Of a DNA stretch of 64,000 nt, positions 8,404-17,726 are shown piece after piece. How positions within the stretch are numbered: position 1 is the stretch's first letter; each line of letters starts with the position of its first letter. The DNA comes from Sphingobium scionense (GTDB lineage Bacteria; Pseudomonadota; Alphaproteobacteria; Sphingomonadales; Sphingomonadaceae). The DNA lies in assembly GCF_014197035.1 (NCBI RefSeq), contig NZ_JACIEU010000001.1, positions 310,001 through 374,000 on the forward strand, written 5' to 3'. The position numbers and the translations under genes are program-made. A model generated the notes under the pieces. That model worked only from the letters and a program-made list of their open reading frames with translations. It did no database searches and was not told the origin of the DNA.

Positions 8404-11400
8404 ATGATCGGTATCGTCAAGGTTGCCCTGCATCGCCCGCTGACCTTCATTGTCATGGCGATCCTGATCGCGATCGTGGGCATCCTGTCCGCCGCGCGCA
8501 CCCCGGTCGACATGTTCCCCAACATCCGCATCCCGGTGATCGCGGTCGCCTTCCAATATGCCGGCCTGTCGCCCGAAGACATGTCGGGCCGGATCGTCAG
8601 CCCCTATGAGCGCGTGCTGACCACGACGGTCAACGACATCGAACATATCGAGAGCCAGTCGCTGCAGGGCATTGGCGTCATCAAAATCTATTTCCAGCCC
8701 GGCGCCGACATCCGCACCGCGACCGCGCAGGTCACGTCGATCTCGCAGACCGTGCTGCGCCAGATGCCACCGGGCATCACACCGCCACTGATCCTGAACT
8801 ACAGCGCATCGACCGTGCCGATCCTGCAGCTCGCATTGTCGGGCAAGGGCCTGTCGGAACAGCAATTGTTCGACCTTGGCCAGAATCAGATCCGGCCGCA
8901 GCTGGTGACCATCCCGGGCCTTGCCATGCCCTTCCCTTCCGGCGGCAAGCAGCGCCAGGTGCAGATCGACCTCAACCCGCTGGCGCTCCAGTCCAAGGGG
9001 CTGTCGGCACAGGATGTCGGCAATGCCATCGCCGCGCAGAACCAGATCAACCCGGCCGGCTTCGTCAAGATCGGGGCGACTCAATATAGCGTCCGCCTGA
9101 ACAACGCGCCGGAATCGATCGAGGCGCTCAACGACCTGCCGGTCAAGGTGGTGAACGGCGCGACCATCTACATGCGCGACGTCGCCTATGTTCGCGACGG
9201 TGCAGGTCCGCAGCAGAATATCGTCCATGTCGAGGGCAGCCGCTCCGCCCTGCTGACCGTGCTCAAAAATGGCAGCACGTCCACCCTGGCGATCGTCGAC
9301 GGCGTGAAGCAGGCACTGCCGAAGATTTCGGCCACCCTGCCCGACACGCTCAAGATCCTGCCGATCGGCGACCAGTCGCTGTTCGTGAAGGCTGCGGTCG
9401 AGGGCGTCATCCATGAAGGCGCGATCGCCGCAGCGCTCACCTCGCTGATGATCCTGCTGTTCCTGGGTTCGTGGCGCTCGACCGTCATCATCGCCCTGTC
9501 GATCCCGCTCGCCATCCTGGCCGCGATCGCGGCGCTGGCGATGTTCGGCCAGACGCTGAACGTCATGACGCTGGGCGGCCTTGCTTTGGCGGTCGGCATC
9601 CTGGTGGACGACGCGACCGTGACGATCGAGAATATCAACTGGCATCTGGAACAGGGCAAGGGGGTGGTGGAATCCATCCTGGACGGCGCGGCGCAGATCG
9701 TGACTCCGGCGTTCGTCTCGCTGCTGTGTATCTGCATCGTGTTCGTGCCGATGTTCTTCCTGCCCGGGGTCGCCGGCTTCCTGTTCGTGCCGATGGCGCT
9801 GTCGGTGGTGTTCGCGATGATCGCGTCCTTCATCCTGTCGCGAACGCTGGTGCCGACCATGGCCATGTATCTGCTCAAGCCGCACAAGCTGGGTGACGAG
9901 GACGAGCATCTGGCCGGCACGGCGACATCGAAAAATCCCTTGGTCCGTTTCCAGCGCGGCTTCGAATATCGGTTCGAGAAGATCCGTACATCCTATGTCG
10001 GGATGCTTCATCGCGCGCTGGGCGCCCGCAAGCCCTTCCTGATCGGCTTCATGGCGATCGTTGTGCTCTCGTTCGGCCTGCTGCCGTTCCTGGGCAGCAA
10101 TTTCTTCCCCTCGGTCGATTCCGGCCAGATCGCCATGCATATCCGCGTGCCGGTCGGCGCCCGGATCGAGGATACCGCCGCTCGCTTCGACCAGATCGGG
10201 CGCGAAGTGCGCAAGATCATCCCGGCCGCCCAGCTTGGCTCGATCACCGACAATATCGGCCTGCCGGTCAGCTCCATCAACACTGTCTATAACAACAGCG
10301 GCACCATCGGCCCGCAGGACGGCGACATGCTGATCGCGCTCAACCATGGCCATCGGCCGACCGACGAGTTCGTGACCCAGCTGCGCCGCGAACTGCCGCG
10401 CCGTTTCCCCGGCACGACCTTCGCCTTCCTGCCCGCCGACATCACCAGCCAGATCCTGAACTTCGGCGCGCCCGCGCCGATCGACGTCCAGATCGCGGGC
10501 AAGGATGCCGAGGCGAACCGCGCCTATGCGCAGAAGCTGCTGGCGAAGATCGCCACCATCCCGGGCCTGGCCGACGCCCGCATCCAGCAGCCCGGCCGCG
10601 CGCCGCAGCTCGACGTCGATGTCGATCGCTCGCGCGTGGGCCAATATGGCCTGACCGAACGCGACGTGACCACCAGCCTTGCCAGCTCGCTGGCCGGCAC
10701 GTCGCAGACCGCCCCGGTCTTCTTCGTGAACCCGCAGAATGGCGTGCAATATCCGGTCGTCGCACAGGCGCCCGAATATCTGGTGGGGTCGATCAGCGAC
10801 CTGTCCAACCTGCCGGTCTCGGGCGCGAACGCCAGTGCCGCACAACAGCTGGGCGGCCTGGCCACCATCGTGCGGTCCAACACCGTGCCGGTCGTGTCGC
10901 ACTATAATATCGCGCCGGTGCTCGACATCTTCGCGACGACGCAGGGCCGTGACCTGGGCGCGGTGGCGGGCGACATCGACCGGGCGATCAAGTCGCTCAA
11001 GGCCGAGGAGCCCAAGGGCGCCACCATCACCATTCGCGGCCAATATGCGACGATGAACACTGCCTTCTCTGGCCTGGGCTTCGGCCTCGCCGGCGCGATC
11101 GTGCTCATCTACCTGCTGATCGTGGTCAACTTCCAGAGTTGGGTCGACCCGTTCGTCATCATCACCGCCCTGCCCGCGGCGCTTGCCGGCATCGTCTGGA
11201 TGCTGTTCATGACCGGCACCACTTTGTCGGTGCCGGCGCTGACCGGCGCGATCATGTGCATGGGCGTGGCGACGGCCAACTCGATCCTGGTCGTCAGCTT
11301 CGCCCGCGAACGGCTCGCCGAACTGGGCGACGCGACCAAGGCCGCACTGGAGGCGGGCATGGTCCGCTTCCGCCCGGTTCTGATGACCGCGCTCGCCATG

Positions 11401-11598
11401 ATCATCGGCATGGGGCCGATGGCGCTAGGCCTGGGCGAAGGCGGCGAGCAGAATGCCCCGCTGGGCCGCGCCGTCGTCGGCGGCCTGATCTGCGCCACCA
11501 TCGCCACCCTCTTCTTCGTTCCCACCATCTTCGCCTTCGTCCACGGCCGCAAGGCAGGGAAGGCCAACACCATGGAAATGCAGCCGAGCCATGTCTGA
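8404..11598 (+). CDS. RND efflux transporter permease
   Basis: A 1064-residue inner-membrane proton-driven efflux pump of the AcrB/HAE superfamily. It has the N-terminal transmembrane helix (about residues 10-28), two large periplasmic loops and two blocks of hydrophobic segments (about 335-500 and 865-1050). The proton-relay Asp pair of helix 4 is present in GILVDDATV. In helix 10 the segment GVATANSIL aligns with GLSAKNAIL of AcrB, so the essential Lys is replaced. It is the first gene of a three-gene operon and overlaps the adaptor gene by eight bases. Substrates are probably hydrophobic drugs, solvents or aromatic compounds; the sequence does not say which. Confidence 0.93.
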   Translation: MIGIVKVALHRPLTFIVMAILIAIVGILSAARTPVDMFPNIRIPVIAVAFQYAGLSPEDMSGRIVSPYERVLTTTVNDIEHIESQSLQGIGVIKIYFQPGADIRTATAQVTSISQTVLRQMPPGITPPLILNYSASTVPILQLALSGKGLSEQQLFDLGQNQIRPQLVTIPGLAMPFPSGGKQRQVQIDLNPLALQSKGLSAQDVGNAIAAQNQINPAGFVKIGATQYSVRLNNAPESIEALNDLPVKVVNGATIYMRDVAYVRDGAGPQQNIVHVEGSRSALLTVLKNGSTSTLAIVDGVKQALPKISATLPDTLKILPIGDQSLFVKAAVEGVIHEGAIAAALTSLMILLFLGSWRSTVIIALSIPLAILAAIAALAMFGQTLNVMTLGGLALAVGILVDDATVTIENINWHLEQGKGVVESILDGAAQIVTPAFVSLLCICIVFVPMFFLPGVAGFLFVPMALSVVFAMIASFILSRTLVPTMAMYLLKPHKLGDEDEHLAGTATSKNPLVRFQRGFEYRFEKIRTSYVGMLHRALGARKPFLIGFMAIVVLSFGLLPFLGSNFFPSVDSGQIAMHIRVPVGARIEDTAARFDQIGREVRKIIPAAQLGSITDNIGLPVSSINTVYNNSGTIGPQDGDMLIALNHGHRPTDEFVTQLRRELPRRFPGTTFAFLPADITSQILNFGAPAPIDVQIAGKDAEANRAYAQKLLAKIATIPGLADARIQQPGRAPQLDVDVDRSRVGQYGLTERDVTTSLASSLAGTSQTAPVFFVNPQNGVQYPVVAQAPEYLVGSISDLSNLPVSGANASAAQQLGGLATIVRSNTVPVVSHYNIAPVLDIFATTQGRDLGAVAGDIDRAIKSLKAEEPKGATITIRGQYATMNTAFSGLGFGLAGAIVLIYLLIVVNFQSWVDPFVIITALPAALAGIVWMLFMTGTTLSVPALTGAIMCMGVATANSILVVSFARERLAELGDATKAALEAGMVRFRPVLMTALAMIIGMGPMALGLGEGGEQNAPLGRAVVGGLICATIATLFFVPTIFAFVHGRKAGKANTMEMQPSHV

Positions 11599-12796
11599 CC
11601 ATAACAGCATCGAACATCCCGAGCAGGCCGGCCCCGACAGCGGCACGCTGAAGAAGATCGGCATCGGCGCGGCGGTGGTCGCGCTCGCCGTGGTCGGCGT
11701 GGGCGTCGCATCGCGCATCAGCGCCACCAACGAACTGCGCGAAACCGCCGCCGACGCGTCGGTGCCGACCGTCGCCGTGGTACAGCCGACCGTGAATGGC
11801 GAGGGCAATGACCTGGTCCTGCCCGGCAATGTGCAAGCCTATAACAGCGCCGCCATCTATGCCCGAACCAATGGCTATGTCCGCCGCTGGCTGGCCGATA
11901 TCGGCGACCGGGTGCGCGCGGGCCAGCCGCTCGCCATGCTCGACGCGCCCGACCTCGACCAGCAGGTCGCCGCAGCCCAGGCCGATTACCAGACCGCGCT
12001 CGCCAACCAGCGCCTCGCGGAAACCACCTCGAAGCGCTGGAACACGATGCTGGCGCAGGACGCCGTCTCGCGGCAGGAGGCGGACGAGAAGGCCGGCGAT
12101 CTCGCCGCTCGCACCGCCGTCTCCAACGCGGCGCTCGCCAACGTCAAGCGGCTGAAGGCGCAGCAGGGCTTCACCCGCCTCGCCGCGCCATTCGACGGCG
12201 TCGTCACCAGCCGATCGGCCCAGATCGGTGCGCTGGTGGTGTCCGGCAATGCCGCCGCCCAGCCGCTGTTCACCGTGTCCGACATCCATCGCATGCGCAT
12301 CTATGTCCGCGTGCCTCAGGGCTATTCGGCTTCGGTCCGGCCGGGCATGGGCGCGACCCTGACCCTGCCCGAATATCCCGGCCGCAGCTTTGCCGCGACG
12401 CTGACCAGCAGCTCGGGCGCTGTCGATGCGCAGTCGGGCGCCGTGCTGGTGCAGTTGCAGGCGGAAAATCCCGACGGGGCCTTGAAGCCCGGCGCCTTCG
12501 CGCAGGTCAGCTTCAAGGTCGGTGCCGGCCAGGGCAATGGCGTGACCCTGCCGGGCAGCGCGATTCTCTACAGCAATGACGGTCCGTCGGTCGCAGTGGT
12601 CGGCGCGGACAACCGCGTGACGCTCAAGACCGTCGCCATCGCCCGCGACGAAGGCGCGACAGTGCAGATCGCCAGCGGCCTCAGCCCCAATGACCGGATC
12701 GTCGACACCCCGCCCGATGCGATTCGCACCGGCGACACGGTGAAGGTGCAGGCGTCGGCGCCTGCCGCCGGAAAGGGCGCGACGCATGCGCGCTGA
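11591..12796 (+). CDS. RND efflux periplasmic adaptor (membrane fusion protein)
   Basis: A 401-residue membrane fusion protein linking the RND pump to its outer-membrane channel. One membrane anchor lies near residues 20-42, followed by a biotinyl-lipoyl-like half (NGYVRRWLADIGDRVRAGQ near residue 95), an alpha-hairpin with Gln/Ala-rich heptads (about 120-180), the second lipoyl half (GFTRLAAPFDGVVTSR) and beta-barrel and membrane-proximal domains. It starts inside the end of the permease gene and its own end overlaps the outer-membrane factor gene by 11 bases, so the three are translationally coupled. Confidence 0.93.
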   Translation: MSDHNSIEHPEQAGPDSGTLKKIGIGAAVVALAVVGVGVASRISATNELRETAADASVPTVAVVQPTVNGEGNDLVLPGNVQAYNSAAIYARTNGYVRRWLADIGDRVRAGQPLAMLDAPDLDQQVAAAQADYQTALANQRLAETTSKRWNTMLAQDAVSRQEADEKAGDLAARTAVSNAALANVKRLKAQQGFTRLAAPFDGVVTSRSAQIGALVVSGNAAAQPLFTVSDIHRMRIYVRVPQGYSASVRPGMGATLTLPEYPGRSFAATLTSSSGAVDAQSGAVLVQLQAENPDGALKPGAFAQVSFKVGAGQGNGVTLPGSAILYSNDGPSVAVVGADNRVTLKTVAIARDEGATVQIASGLSPNDRIVDTPPDAIRTGDTVKVQASAPAAGKGATHAR

Positions 12797-14192
12797 CCGC
12801 CGGATCGGCGGCGCGGGCGTGACATTGGCGGCGGCCCTGCTGGCCGGCTGCTCGATGGCGCCGGCCTATCAGCCGCCCCAGACCAGCGCCCCCGCCGCCT
12901 ATAAGGAAGTGGCGGGCTGGACCGCGGCCCAGCCGGCCGACGCGGCGCCGCGCGGCAATTGGTGGGAGGCGTTCAACGATCCCGTCCTCAATGACCTGGA
13001 AACCCGCGCCGAGCAGGCCAGCCCGACGCTCGCCGCCGCGCTCGCCCGCTATGATCAGGCGCGCGCCGCCGCGCGGGTGGAAAATGCGGACCTGTTCCCG
13101 CAGATCAGTGCCGGTGCCGATGCCGGCCGCCGCCGTGTGTCGGGCAACCGCTTCCAGGGCAATGGCAGCGCCGTCACCTATAATGACTATGTGGTGGGTG
13201 GCAGCCTCGACTATGAACTCGACCTGTGGGGCCGCATCCGCAACAGCGTGAAGGCGGCGCGCGCCGACGCCGACGCCAGCAATGCCGATCTCGCCTCCGC
13301 CCGGCTCAGCCTGCAGGCCGCCGTCGCCGACGCCTATGCGCGACTGCGCGGGCTGGATGCGCAGGCGGAGCTGCTGAACCAGACGGTCGAAGCCTTCGGC
13401 AAGGCCTACGACCTGACCGACCGGCGCCACAAGGGCGGCGTGTCGTCGGGCATCGACGTCAACCGCGCCAAGACGGTGCTGGACAATGCCAAGGCGGATA
13501 TCTCCGCGATCGCCAATGAACGCGCCGCGACCGAGCATGAGATCGCCGCGCTGGTCGGTGCGATCGCGTCGGACTTCAGCATCGCCGCCCGCACCCAGCC
13601 GCTCGCCGCCCCGGACGTGCCGACCGGCGCGCCCTCGCATCTGCTGGAGCGCCGGCCCGACATCGCGGCGGCCGAACGACGCATGTTCGCCGCCAATGCG
13701 CGGATCGGCGTCGCCAAGGCGGCCTTCTTCCCGACGCTGACGCTGGGCCTGACCGGCGGCTGGGAAACCACCCATGGCGACCTGTTCAGCGCGCCCAACA
13801 GCTTCTGGGGCCTCGGCCCGGCATCGGCGCTGCTCAACCTGTTCGACGGCGGCAAGCGCCGCGCACAGGTGAAGATGTCGCGCGCCGAGTATGAGGAACT
13901 GGCCGCCGGCTATCGCGACACGGTCCTCACCGCTTTCCGCCAGGTCGAGGATGCGGTCGCCGCCAATCATCACCTGTCCGACCAGATCGGCCACCAGCGC
14001 AGCGCCGCCGACGCCGCGCAGCGCACCAGCGATCTGGCGCTGACCCGCTATCGCGACGGCGCGTCGGACTATCTGGAGGTGGTGACGGCGCAGACCGATG
14101 CGCTCGACGCCCAGCGCGCAGTGCTGATCGCGCAGACCCAGCGAATGCGCGCCAGCGTCGCGCTGGTGAAGGCGCTGGGCGGAGCCGCCTGA
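12786..14192 (+). CDS. NodT-family outer-membrane efflux lipoprotein
   Basis: A 468-residue outer-membrane factor of the TolC/NodT type that forms the exit duct of the tripartite pump. The lipobox LLAGCS near residue 22 predicts lipidation at Cys. The typical segment NWWEAFNDPVLNDL follows at about residue 60, then two repeats of long coiled helices and the conserved LLERRPDIAAAERR near residue 290. It is the last gene of the efflux operon; a strong palindromic element follows 10 bases after the stop and may end transcription. Confidence 0.94.
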   Translation: MRADRRIGGAGVTLAAALLAGCSMAPAYQPPQTSAPAAYKEVAGWTAAQPADAAPRGNWWEAFNDPVLNDLETRAEQASPTLAAALARYDQARAAARVENADLFPQISAGADAGRRRVSGNRFQGNGSAVTYNDYVVGGSLDYELDLWGRIRNSVKAARADADASNADLASARLSLQAAVADAYARLRGLDAQAELLNQTVEAFGKAYDLTDRRHKGGVSSGIDVNRAKTVLDNAKADISAIANERAATEHEIAALVGAIASDFSIAARTQPLAAPDVPTGAPSHLLERRPDIAAAERRMFAANARIGVAKAAFFPTLTLGLTGGWETTHGDLFSAPNSFWGLGPASALLNLFDGGKRRAQVKMSRAEYEELAAGYRDTVLTAFRQVEDAVAANHHLSDQIGHQRSAADAAQRTSDLALTRYRDGASDYLEVVTAQTDALDAQRAVLIAQTQRMRASVALVKALGGAA

Positions 14193-14202
14193 TCTCGCTA
14201 AG

Positions 14203-14341
14203 AGACTGTTTAAGAAAGCTAGTTCCAGCCCGCTCCCCCGCCCAACCACCCGATCCAGTGTCATCCTGTCGGGTGGTTGGGCGGGGGAGCGGGCTGGAAC
14301 CGTAACGAAAAATCGCTCTTTCGCGATTTTTCAAACAAGCT
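14203..14341. mobile_element. MITE-like palindromic element with 5-bp direct repeats
   Basis: This 139-bp non-coding element is flanked by the direct repeat CTAAG (14198-14202 and 14342-14346), as expected for a target-site duplication. Its ends AGACTGTTT and AAACAAGCT are imperfect inverted repeats (7 of 9). Inside are a perfect 32-bp inverted repeat (14222-14253 with 14269-14300, 15-base loop) and a second 10-bp hairpin (14307-14316 with 14323-14332). There is no coding capacity, so any transposase would have to act in trans. It may also terminate the efflux operon. The structure is read directly; mobility is inferred. Confidence 0.6.
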
Positions 14342-14376
14342 CTAAGGCGGCCGCCAACAGCGGATAGGAGACCGAC

Positions 14377-15123
14377 ATGACCAAGACCGTCCTCATCACC
14401 GGCGCGACCGCCGGCATCGGCGAAGCCGCCGTCCGCGCCTTTGCCGCCGATGGCTGGCAGGTGATCGGCACCGGCCGCCGCGCCGATCGGCTGGAAAAGC
14501 TGGCCGCCGAAATCGGCGACGCCTTCTGCCCGCTGCTGTTCGACATGCGCGACGAAGCCGCGATCGATGCGGCGCTGGCCAGCCTGCCCGAAGCTTTCCG
14601 CGCGATCGACATGCTGGTCAACAATGCCGGCCTGGCGCTCGGCACCGCACCGGCCCAGTCGGCCGACCTCGCCCAGTGGCAGCAGATGATCGAGACCAAC
14701 ATCACCGGCCTCGTCACCGTCACCCACAAGCTGCTGCCCGGCCTGGTCGCGCGCAAAGGCGGGATCATCAATCTGAGTTCGGTCGCGGCGACCTATCCCT
14801 ATGCCGGCGGCAATGTCTATGGCGGCACCAAGGCGTTCGTGCATCAATTCTCGCTCGGCCTGCGGTCGGACCTGCACGGCACCGGCGTGCGCGTCACCTC
14901 GATCGAGCCGGGCATGGTCGAAACCGAATTCACCCTGGTCCGCACCGGCAGCCAGCAGGCGTCCGACACGCTTTACGGCAATGCCAATCCAATGACCGCG
15001 GAGGACATCGCCGCCACCCTGCTCTGGGTCGCGAACCAGCCCGCGCATCTCAACATCAACACGCTGGAACTGATGCCGGTCAGCCAGTCCTTCGCTGGCT
15101 TCCAGGTCGCACGCGAAGGCTGA
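14377..15123 (+). CDS. SDR oxidoreductase, YdfG-like
   Basis: A 248-residue classical short-chain dehydrogenase/reductase. The cofactor motif is TGATAGIGEA (residues 8-17), NNAG follows near residue 88, and the catalytic Ser-Tyr-Lys set is seen in NLSSVAATYPYAGGNVYGGTKAF. The overall sequence resembles YdfG, which oxidises 3-hydroxy acids or reduces malonic semialdehyde with NADP. The Arg residues after the glycine motif (GRRADR) fit NADP preference. GGAGA sits about seven bases before the ATG. It is separated from the efflux operon by the MITE-like element, so co-transcription is doubtful. Confidence 0.9.
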   Translation: MTKTVLITGATAGIGEAAVRAFAADGWQVIGTGRRADRLEKLAAEIGDAFCPLLFDMRDEAAIDAALASLPEAFRAIDMLVNNAGLALGTAPAQSADLAQWQQMIETNITGLVTVTHKLLPGLVARKGGIINLSSVAATYPYAGGNVYGGTKAFVHQFSLGLRSDLHGTGVRVTSIEPGMVETEFTLVRTGSQQASDTLYGNANPMTAEDIAATLLWVANQPAHLNINTLELMPVSQSFAGFQVAREG

Positions 15124-15129
15124 AGATTA

Positions 15130-15169
15130 CCGTTCGGGCTGAGCAAAAACCGAAGCTCCGCCCGAACGG
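15130..15169. terminator. Hairpin between convergent genes, probable bidirectional terminator
   Basis: The arms CCGTTCGGGCTGAGC (15130-15144) and GCTCCGCCCGAACGG (15155-15169) pair at 14 of 15 positions around a 10-base loop. It lies between the ends of the SDR gene and the NiCoT gene. The left arm and the bases before it are identical over 19 bases to the start of the inverted-repeat element in the his cluster at 49370, so it belongs to a dispersed repeat family reused as a terminator. Confidence 0.6.
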
Positions 15170-15175
15170 TTCAGG

Positions 15176-16228
15176 CTAAGCCCGCACCTCCCCGGCCGGG
15201 GCCAGTTCGATCGCGTCATAGCCCTTCCAGCGATAGAAGAGCGCACTGGCGATCCAGCAGGCGATGAACAGGCCGATGATCGCGAAGCCCAGATCGTTGA
15301 AATGCTCGCCCAGCGTGGCGGCGACATCCCAGATGCCGCCACTTAGCCCCAGCTTGTCGCCGAGCAGCGCCAGCGTCTCGATCGTACCGATGCCGATCGC
15401 CACCGCCGCCGACAGGGCGGTGATGACGATATTATAGTAGAGCTTGCGCAGCGGCTTCACGAACGCCCATTGATAGGCGCCCATCATCAGCATGCCGTCG
15501 ACCGTGTCGACCAGCGCCATGCCGGCGGCGAACAGCAAGGGCAGCACCAGCACCGGCCCCAGCGCAAAGCCGTCGCTCGCCTGCGCGGCGGAGAGGCCAA
15601 GGATCGCCACTTCGGTCGCGGTGTCGAAACCCAGGCCAAAGAGGAAGCCGAGCGGCGCCATCTGCCAGGGGCGCGAGATCAGGCGGAAGACCGGACGGAA
15701 CAGGCGCGACAGCGGCCCACGCCCGCCGGTCAGCATGTCGAGATCCGCCTCGACATAGCTGCCGCCCGCCTGCACCCGGCGGAAGGTCGCCCAGACCTGG
15801 CGCAGAATCACAAGGTTCATGATCGCGATGGCGAACAGGAAGGTGGCGGAAATCAGCGTCGCCACCACGCCCCCGGCGGCACGGAACCGCTCCAGCCCGG
15901 CGAGCGCGCTGACCGCATAGGCGAGGCCCAGCGCCGCGATCAGCACGATCGCGCTATGGCCGATCGCGAACCACAGGCCCACGGTCAGCGGCCGCTGCCC
16001 ATCCTGCATCAGCTTGCGCGTCACATTGTCGATCGCGGCAATATGATCAGCATCGACCGCGTGGCGCAGGCCAAGGCCCCAGGCGAGCAGGGCCGTGCCC
16101 ATCATCACCGGCCGGTCGCCGAACAGGGCGAAGGCCCAGCCCCAGACGGCCAGATTGGCAAGGACGAGCGCCGCGATCAGCGGCACGCTGCGTCGCCGAA
16201 GCGACGCCTGCAAAGGGGTGGCAGTCAT
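15176..16228 (-). CDS. NiCoT-family nickel/cobalt permease
   Basis: A 350-residue inner-membrane transporter of the HoxN/NixA/NhlF (NiCoT) family. The signature RHAVDADHIAAIDN is present near residue 60, along with a second family motif LGFDTATEVAIL near residue 205 and about eight hydrophobic segments. Selectivity for Ni or Co cannot be settled from these motifs, but the gene is the last of an operon led by a cobalamin riboswitch, which points to cobalt uptake for B12 synthesis. Its start overlaps the stop of the PepSY gene by four bases (ATGA), indicating translational coupling. Confidence 0.93.
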   Translation of the reverse strand: MTATPLQASLRRRSVPLIAALVLANLAVWGWAFALFGDRPVMMGTALLAWGLGLRHAVDADHIAAIDNVTRKLMQDGQRPLTVGLWFAIGHSAIVLIAALGLAYAVSALAGLERFRAAGGVVATLISATFLFAIAIMNLVILRQVWATFRRVQAGGSYVEADLDMLTGGRGPLSRLFRPVFRLISRPWQMAPLGFLFGLGFDTATEVAILGLSAAQASDGFALGPVLVLPLLFAAGMALVDTVDGMLMMGAYQWAFVKPLRKLYYNIVITALSAAVAIGIGTIETLALLGDKLGLSGGIWDVAATLGEHFNDLGFAIIGLFIACWIASALFYRWKGYDAIELAPAGEVRA

Positions 16229-17724
16229 GCGGTTTCTCCGATCAGGGGCCGTAGGGCGCGGGCGCGCCGACGGTGATTGCGGACGCGGCGCAGATCACGC
16301 CGCAGTTTGGAAAGGCCCATCCATGTCCCGGTCCCGCAAACGAGCGTGACCATGGCGAGCAGCGGCAGGACGATCAGATCCCACCAGGGACGGGTACGCA
16401 GCAGCGGGAAATCAAGCCGGTGCAGCCCGTCCTGCAGCCAGCGGAAGGCCCGGCCATTGCGGTCGAAGGCGCGGATCAGGCGCCCCGATGCCGGATCGAC
16501 ATAAAGACGCGTTGCCTGGTCATCGGCCAGGATGACGCGCCACACCGGCAGGGCGATGCTCGCCTTGTGGCCATAATAATAGGCGTCTTCTTGGCCCAGC
16601 AGCTCGATCGAACCGATCGCCGGACCATCATGCAGCGCCGCGCGCAGGCCCGCTTCGGACAAAGCGGCAGGCCGGCCAGCCGCGTCGAAGCGCTGCGCCT
16701 TGCCAGCCCGATCGATCGCCACCAGATGGACGGCACCGGCAAAGGGCACCACCTCCAGCCGGACGACGCCCGTCGGCAAGGCAGGCAGCGCCGCGATCCC
16801 CCGGCGCGCATCGGCCCAGGCGAAATCGCCGTTCAGCCGCTGGCGCTGCGTCATCATCGCCTCGCTATCCAGCAGCCCCCAGGGGTTCATCGACAACAGC
16901 CCGCTCGCCACCCAGGTCAGCGTCACTATGCCGAAGAAGAGCCCGGCCATATGATGCCACCACCACAGGCCGCGATAGGGCGATCCGATGCCGCCATCGC
17001 GGCGACGGCGCAGCCGGGCGATGCCGACCCACAGGCCGGTGATCGTCAGGAAGCAGCCGATCAGCGAGGTCCAGATGACGACCTGACTCCACAGCGCGCC
17101 ATCCTGCCGCAGGATCGTGGGATAGAGCCAGTGCGGCACCGCGCCGAGCCAGCCCCAGAAGCGCTGGAAGCGGGTGGTCAGTTGCACCACTTCCCCGCTC
17201 CTGCCCGAGACATAGGCCTGCGTCCCCGCTCCGTCGGCATAATCGACGCGGTAGAGTGGCGCGTTGCGGCGGAAGGTCTGGACCGTCCACTGGTCCATCT
17301 CCGTCTGCGCGATGCGCTCCGGCGGTCCGGCAATGGCGCTGTTGCGGCCAAACTCGGTCGCGATCCTGTGGATATTTTGCGGATCGAGCTGTTCGACCGG
17401 CTGGCCCGACGCCCAGTCATGGGTGCCGGCGGACACCCGCATCTGCGGGATGGTCCGCGTCGGATCGAACGCGGGTGTCACCCGCAGCACGGGCCGCCCC
17501 GCCATCATCTCGATCCGGGCGGCGGACAGCATCATGGCATCGGGCAATATCTCCGCCTGCCCCGGTGACAGGTTGAGGGGCGTGAGCCCCCCAAGCTGCG
17601 CGGCCGGTGTCAGGCGCGGATAGTCGACATAGAGCATCACGAAGCCGGACAGGCACCACAGCGTCATGACGGCGCCGATGATGATGCCCAGCCAGCGATG
17701 CAGCAGCAGGACCGGCCGCATCAT
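16225..17724 (-). CDS. PepSY-domain transmembrane protein
   Basis: A 499-residue membrane protein of the PepSY-associated TM family. The first helix is LLLHRWLGIIIGAVMTLWCL, the central GLWWWHHMAGLFFG helix carries paired His, and the last helix is near residues 455-475. Periplasmic PepSY-like regions lie between. Relatives next to siderophore receptors are thought to reduce or process the imported metal complex. The ATG at 17724 is chosen because it lies two bases after the receptor stop and leads directly into the first helix; longer starts run back through the receptor. It sits between a BtuB-like receptor and a NiCoT permease under a cobalamin riboswitch. The exact function is unknown. 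Confidence 0.85.
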   Translation of the reverse strand: MMRPVLLLHRWLGIIIGAVMTLWCLSGFVMLYVDYPRLTPAAQLGGLTPLNLSPGQAEILPDAMMLSAARIEMMAGRPVLRVTPAFDPTRTIPQMRVSAGTHDWASGQPVEQLDPQNIHRIATEFGRNSAIAGPPERIAQTEMDQWTVQTFRRNAPLYRVDYADGAGTQAYVSGRSGEVVQLTTRFQRFWGWLGAVPHWLYPTILRQDGALWSQVVIWTSLIGCFLTITGLWVGIARLRRRRDGGIGSPYRGLWWWHHMAGLFFGIVTLTWVASGLLSMNPWGLLDSEAMMTQRQRLNGDFAWADARRGIAALPALPTGVVRLEVVPFAGAVHLVAIDRAGKAQRFDAAGRPAALSEAGLRAALHDGPAIGSIELLGQEDAYYYGHKASIALPVWRVILADDQATRLYVDPASGRLIRAFDRNGRAFRWLQDGLHRLDFPLLRTRPWWDLIVLPLLAMVTLVCGTGTWMGLSKLRRDLRRVRNHRRRARALRPLIGETA

Positions 17725-17726
17725 GG

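Noticed and set aside
8278-11043. 921-codon minus-strand frame opposite the RND permease
   Set aside because: His/Asp/Arg-rich shadow without motifs; the sense gene is clearly an RND pump.
12681-14264. 527-codon minus-strand frame opposite the NodT gene
   Set aside because: Shadow frame; it also runs into the palindromic element.
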